DNA of 64,000 nt from CBDFKU01 sp965248975 (lineage in GTDB: Bacteria; Chloroflexota; Dehalococcoidia; Lucifugimonadales; JAGWBF01). The position numbers and the translations under genes were made by a program. Where the stretch lies: the NCBI GenBank assembly GCA_965248975.1, contig CBDFKU010000018.1, positions 224,815 through 288,814 on the forward strand. The letters run 5' to 3'. Below the pieces are notes generated by a model that was not told the DNA's origin, did no database searches, and saw nothing but the letters and a program-made list of their open reading frames with translations. Of this stretch, positions 60,641 to 64,000 are shown piece by piece (the stretch's first letter is position 1; each line of letters begins with the position of its first letter).

Positions 60641-61996
60641 ATGCCTGACCCGTCCAGTGATCATACCGTGTACGTCGTACACTGTACAGACACTGAAGGT
60701 CCCTTGTATGAGAGCCTGGAAGCTACGTTTGAACGCTTGGTCGATATCTTTGGTCTGAAGCTGTCGCCGTCACGGGAGACCCTGGCACAGCTCCAGAACT
60801 GTGAGATAGACCTCGGTGGAATCGAAAGCGACGTGGCCAGGGTCGTCGACCCTCAGCTGATAAGCTATAACGACACCTGGGATAAAATCGACGCTATGCT
60901 CCAGCGGGTGATGTCGGATGAATTCCGGTCTGCGTTCCCGGACAGTGAGGGACGGGGGTGGGTATTCAACTGGTTCTGCGTGGACCATGTCGGGTACTCG
61001 GTCAACCCCAGGCGAAAGGACTGCGGGTACCATAACATCTTCGACCACTACCGCAGGATTCTTGACGAAACAGGAGCGCAGGACGGCCTCCAATTCCATT
61101 TTCACCCCTCCCACCCGTCGGGCTCTTCCCACAGGTCGGCGACCTTTTACCTTCACGACCTGAAGTTTTTTCAGGTCCTGGCCCGCCGAATAATCGACAG
61201 GGGCTGGTTTCCTTCGGTCAACCGAGCGGGGTTTCAGACGGAGCGCCCCGATAGCCACTGGCTTTTAGAGCAGTGGTTCCCCTTCGACATATCCAACATG
61301 TCGACCGACGACATGCCTTCTGCACAGCTGGACCTGGCAGCAGGAGTGTCCGGAGACTGGCGCCGTGCTCCAAAGGAGTGGGTCGTCTACCAGCCTGACC
61401 ATGACGACTATCAGGTTCCCGGCAATTGCCGCCGTTATGTTGCTCGATGTCTGAATCTCGGCACCCGTATCGGATTGCTGGATGAGGCGGAGGTCCGCAA
61501 GGCATTCGAGAGGGCCCGGCGGAAGGGAGCTACCATCGTTGCCTTCGCCGACCACGATTTTCGCGACATCGGCCAGAACGTCCTGGATTTCCAAAAGATG
61601 CTCAAAGCGGTGATTCCGGATTACCCGGACGTTCGATACATATTTAGCGAGGCGCGGGAAGCCTTCAGCAGGGCCATCTTCGGCGAATACCGGCCCCGCG
61701 AGGACAACATCCTTAGCGCCAGGGTCGAGGCAGGCCCGGGAGGCGAAAGGAAGCGCCTAGTGGTAGAATGCACCGAGCCCAGCTTCGGCCCCCAGCCCTT
61801 CCTGGCTATTCGGACTCGCGACGGCCAATACCACCACGATAACCTGGATTTTCAGGAGCCCTTCCGGCTCTGGACATACCTGTTCCACGCGGATACCTTC
61901 GAATGGGACGACGTGGACGCCGTGGGTGTGGCCACGAATGACCGCCGTGGCTTCCCCCATGTCGCACTCGTGAGACGGGGAGAAGTCGGACAGTGA
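60641..61996 (+). CDS. Hypothetical protein of a surface-polysaccharide locus
   Basis: 451 aa. It begins TVYVVHCTDTEGPLYESLEA (acidic pair after a strand), has LQFHFHPSHPSGSSHRS with three His, and WFPSVNRAGFQTERPDSHWL, then TIVAFADHDFRDIGQNV in the middle. The layout recalls a polysaccharide-deacetylase-like barrel with metal-binding Asp/His, but this is only a resemblance. The ATG follows GGGAGG by 7 nt. Placed between the aminotransferase and a CysC-like kinase. Confidence 0.6.
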   Translation: MPDPSSDHTVYVVHCTDTEGPLYESLEATFERLVDIFGLKLSPSRETLAQLQNCEIDLGGIESDVARVVDPQLISYNDTWDKIDAMLQRVMSDEFRSAFPDSEGRGWVFNWFCVDHVGYSVNPRRKDCGYHNIFDHYRRILDETGAQDGLQFHFHPSHPSGSSHRSATFYLHDLKFFQVLARRIIDRGWFPSVNRAGFQTERPDSHWLLEQWFPFDISNMSTDDMPSAQLDLAAGVSGDWRRAPKEWVVYQPDHDDYQVPGNCRRYVARCLNLGTRIGLLDEAEVRKAFERARRKGATIVAFADHDFRDIGQNVLDFQKMLKAVIPDYPDVRYIFSEAREAFSRAIFGEYRPREDNILSARVEAGPGGERKRLVVECTEPSFGPQPFLAIRTRDGQYHHDNLDFQEPFRLWTYLFHADTFEWDDVDAVGVATNDRRGFPHVALVRRGEVGQ

Positions 61997-62069
61997 CGGC
62001 GAAGAGACTAACATTGAGCCGAATATTGCTGATAACAACACTGGACTGGCGTCGAAAGGAGAACGGTAC

Positions 62070-62447
62070 ATGATCATCTGGATCTGCGGACCATCGGGTG
62101 CCGGCAAGACCTCTATAGGTAGGGCCCTGTACGCGCACCTGAAGGCCGACATGCCCAACCTGTTCCTACTGGACGGCGACGAGTTTCGCGCCGCGATGGG
62201 CAACGACTTGGGGTATAGCCTCGAAGATAGGCGCAAGAACGGGCTCCGCATCGCCCGTCTGTGTCACCTGTTGGAATCCCAGGGAATCTGCGTCATCTGC
62301 TGCGGAGCCACCGTCCAACCCGAAGTGCAGCATTTCAACCGCGCCACTTTTCGCCGGTACTGCGAGGTGGTGATTGACGTCACCTTCGAGACACTTCTCA
62401 AGCGGGACGCGAAGACAATATATGCGAAAGCGCTGGAAGGCAACCTA
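62070..62447 (+). pseudogene. cysC: Adenylylsulfate kinase-like gene, 3' end cut by IS630
   Basis: About 125 residues remain. P-loop IWICGPSGAGKTSIGRAL, FLLDGDEFRAAMGNDLGYS (the CysC LDGD..R motif), RIARLCHLLESQGICVICC, and the start of the lid region (LLKRDAKTIYAKALEGN), where IS630 copy 2 is inserted at CTAG. CysC-type kinases phosphorylate APS, or act on related substrates in polysaccharide clusters. Catalytic residues are present but the C-terminal third is lost. AAAGGAGAA precedes the ATG. Confidence 0.85.
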
Positions 62448-63578
62448 GTACTCAGTCAACCTGTGATTTGAAGGATATAGCCGATGGAGTTTCGCCCTAG
62501 CATCTTGGGTGTTGAAGCGCCAATGGATAGAGGCTCGGGCGGCGTTTCGCTCCCCCTCCAGGGCCTGAATTTCTCGGCGGAGGGCAGCCTCATCGGGGAC
62601 ACGCCTCCTCAGGCAAGATCGGGCCAGGACGCTGAACTCGATCTCCGCCATGTTGAGCCAACTGCCGTGTTTGGGGGTGTGGTGGAACTCCAGCCGCTTT
62701 ACGATACGCCGGGCCTCAGGGGCAGGAAAGGCCTCGTACAGGGAAGCCGGGCGATGAGTGTTCAGGTTATCCAGAACAACTCGCACCACCGGGGCCTCCG
62801 GGTAGGCCTCATCCACCAACCAACGCATCTGACGGGCGAAGTCCTGCTGGGTCCGCCGCTGGGTGATGGCCACGTGTCTCCAGCCCTGCAGCGGCTCGCA
62901 GGTCAGGAACAGGTTCCGGGTGCCCTCCCTTCGGTACAAAGTAGTCCTGTCGCCGCGGCTGTCCCGGCTTCGCTGGGAGGGGCGGCCGTGGCTCGCTCAA
63001 CAGCTGAGTCGAGGTCTCGTCAAAGCAGACCACCGGCCGCCGGGGGTCATAGGGCTCGGCATACAGGTCCAGCACATCCTCCATGGCTGCCACAAAGTCG
63101 GCGCTCACCTTAGGAATACACCATTCCTTCTTCTGCCACGGCTTAAGAACGTTTTTTTGAGCCGCTTGCGGATGCCTTCATGGGACATGGAGGGCACCAA
63201 CCCTAGCTCTACCACTTTCCCGGCCAACAGCCGCAGGGTCCAGTGGTCGTGGCCCTCCGGCGCGGCGCTGCAGGCCAGGGCGATGAGGTGGGCCTCTCCC
63301 TTGTCGTCCAGCTTCCTCCGTGGCCTGGGCCTGGGCCTTTCCAGCAAAGCCCCCTTCATGCCCTCTTCAGCGAAACGCCGCTTGATGCGGAACACTGTGC
63401 CTACGGAGACGTCCAAGGCCTCAGACACCTTGGGAGCCTTCCAACCCTCATCGCTCTTTAGTAGAATCCTCGCCCGGGTCATCACACGAGCCCGGCTCTT
63501 CCCACTTCGAATCAATTGCTGGAGTTGTTCCCGGTCTTCCTGGTCCAAGCGCACCCTATACTTTTCCCGTCGTCCCAT
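62445..63578 (-). pseudogene. IS630 transposase (copy 2), frameshifted
   Basis: The orfA part (63105-63578) matches copy 1, including the A7 slip site. In orfB the segment that reads QPRRQDYEYRREGTRN in copy 1 becomes QPRRQDYFVPKGG after a one-base gain near 62938, so the DDE domain is split between two frames (63108-62809 and 62939-62445). Probably inactive. Confidence 0.85.
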
Positions 63579-63671
63579 CACTGCCACCCCTTGGGTAGAT
63601 TCTGTCTTCCCAAAGGGTAGCAACTTTGAGTGATTTCTTAAATAATTACCAACACCGAGTTGACTGAGTAC
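62448..63671 (-). mobile_element. IS630-family element, copy 2
   Basis: Same 13-bp ends as copy 1, TA duplicated (62446-62447 and 63672-63673). 1224 bp, one base longer than copy 1 through a change near 62937-62939 that breaks the transposase frame. Copy 3 follows immediately, sharing the CTAG junction. Confidence 0.92.
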
Positions 63672-64000
63672 TAGTACTCAGTCAACCTGTGATTTGAAGG
63701 ATATAGCCGATGGAGTTTCGCCCTAGCATCTTGGGTGTTGAAGCGCCAATGGATAGAGGCTCGGGCGGCGTTTCGCTCCCCCTCCAGGGCCTGAATTTCT
63801 CGGCGGAGGGCAGCCTCATCGGGGACACGCCTCCTCAGGCAAGATCGGGCCAGGACGCTGAACTCGATCTCCGCCATGTTGAGCCAACTGCCGTGTTTGG
63901 GGGTGTGGTGGAACTCCAGCCGCTTTACGATACGCCGGGCCTCAGGGGCAGGAAAGGCCTCGTACAGGGAAGCCGGGCGATGAGTGTTCAGGTTATCCAG
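63671..64000 (-). mobile_element. IS630-family element, copy 3 (runs off the window)
   Basis: Begins at 63674 with the same inverted repeat, directly after copy 2, separated only by the shared TA. The visible part encodes the last ~110 residues of orfB (including MAEIEFSVLARSCLRRR with the Glu) and matches copy 1; the TAG stop again lies in the CTAG junction (63671-63674). The rest is beyond the window. Confidence 0.9.

Overview
The window looks like chromosomal DNA of a high-GC bacterium, most likely a Chloroflexota member near Dehalococcoidia/SAR202. This is an inference. It rests on a coenzyme F420 ligase (CofE) beside four luciferase-like (LLM) oxidoreductases, repeated NIPSNAP, amidohydrolase, FAH and Rieske genes, a large Alu-bearing SRP RNA, and heavy insertion-sequence (IS) load. 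No 16S rRNA gene is present to confirm it.

Layout. 1-5014: a fatty-acid-kinase-like pair (DAK2 protein, DegV) and recG. 5171-9261: a leftward block of poorly known genes (terminase-small-subunit-like, STGPR-motif protein, SWIM zinc finger, Cys-rich protein, HNH nuclease), probably a decayed prophage or integrative element. 9271-17177: an IS pile-up (IS110, a frameshifted second IS110-type gene, IS3, IS630, IS1182, another IS3 remnant) ending in a serine-recombinase remnant. 17199-26025: accessory catabolism (hydantoinase-like, NIPSNAP, FAH, LLM) and a surface-protein locus broken by an IS1182-type element. 26227-33496: guaB3-like gene, then a leftward histidine operon (hisH-hisA-methyltransferase-hisF-HAD-hisIE) with a cobalamin adenosyltransferase and a lipoprotein hydrolase at its head. 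34012-40139: cofE, a potassium-uptake cluster (trkH, trkA, usp, two more RCK genes) and a frameshifted pheA. 40154-52554: trpF-trpB, LLM oxidoreductases, amidohydrolases, Rieske protein, SRP RNA, rsmA-ispE-lgt, tRNA-Pro(GGG), and a rhodanese gene with an in-frame UGA at its catalytic position. 53074-57186: a large PAS/GAF histidine kinase, a receiver protein and a truncated coiled-coil protein. 57094-64000: a second, nearly identical IS3/IS110 composite, broken surface-polysaccharide genes (DegT aminotransferase, an unknown 451-aa protein, CysC-like kinase) and two tandem IS630 copies.

The strongest candidate for something new is the rhodanese at 50149-50514. TGA replaces the catalytic cysteine codon, the frame continues through a complete rhodanese C-terminus, and a perfect 7-bp hairpin with a GGC loop lies 23 nt downstream, as expected for a bacterial SECIS element. 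Other notable points are an IS1182-type insertion whose removal restores a surface-protein frame, an IS630 transposase that takes its stop codon from its CTAG target and needs a -1 frameshift at an A7 run, and an IS110 element whose empty site can be read from a second copy of its host element.
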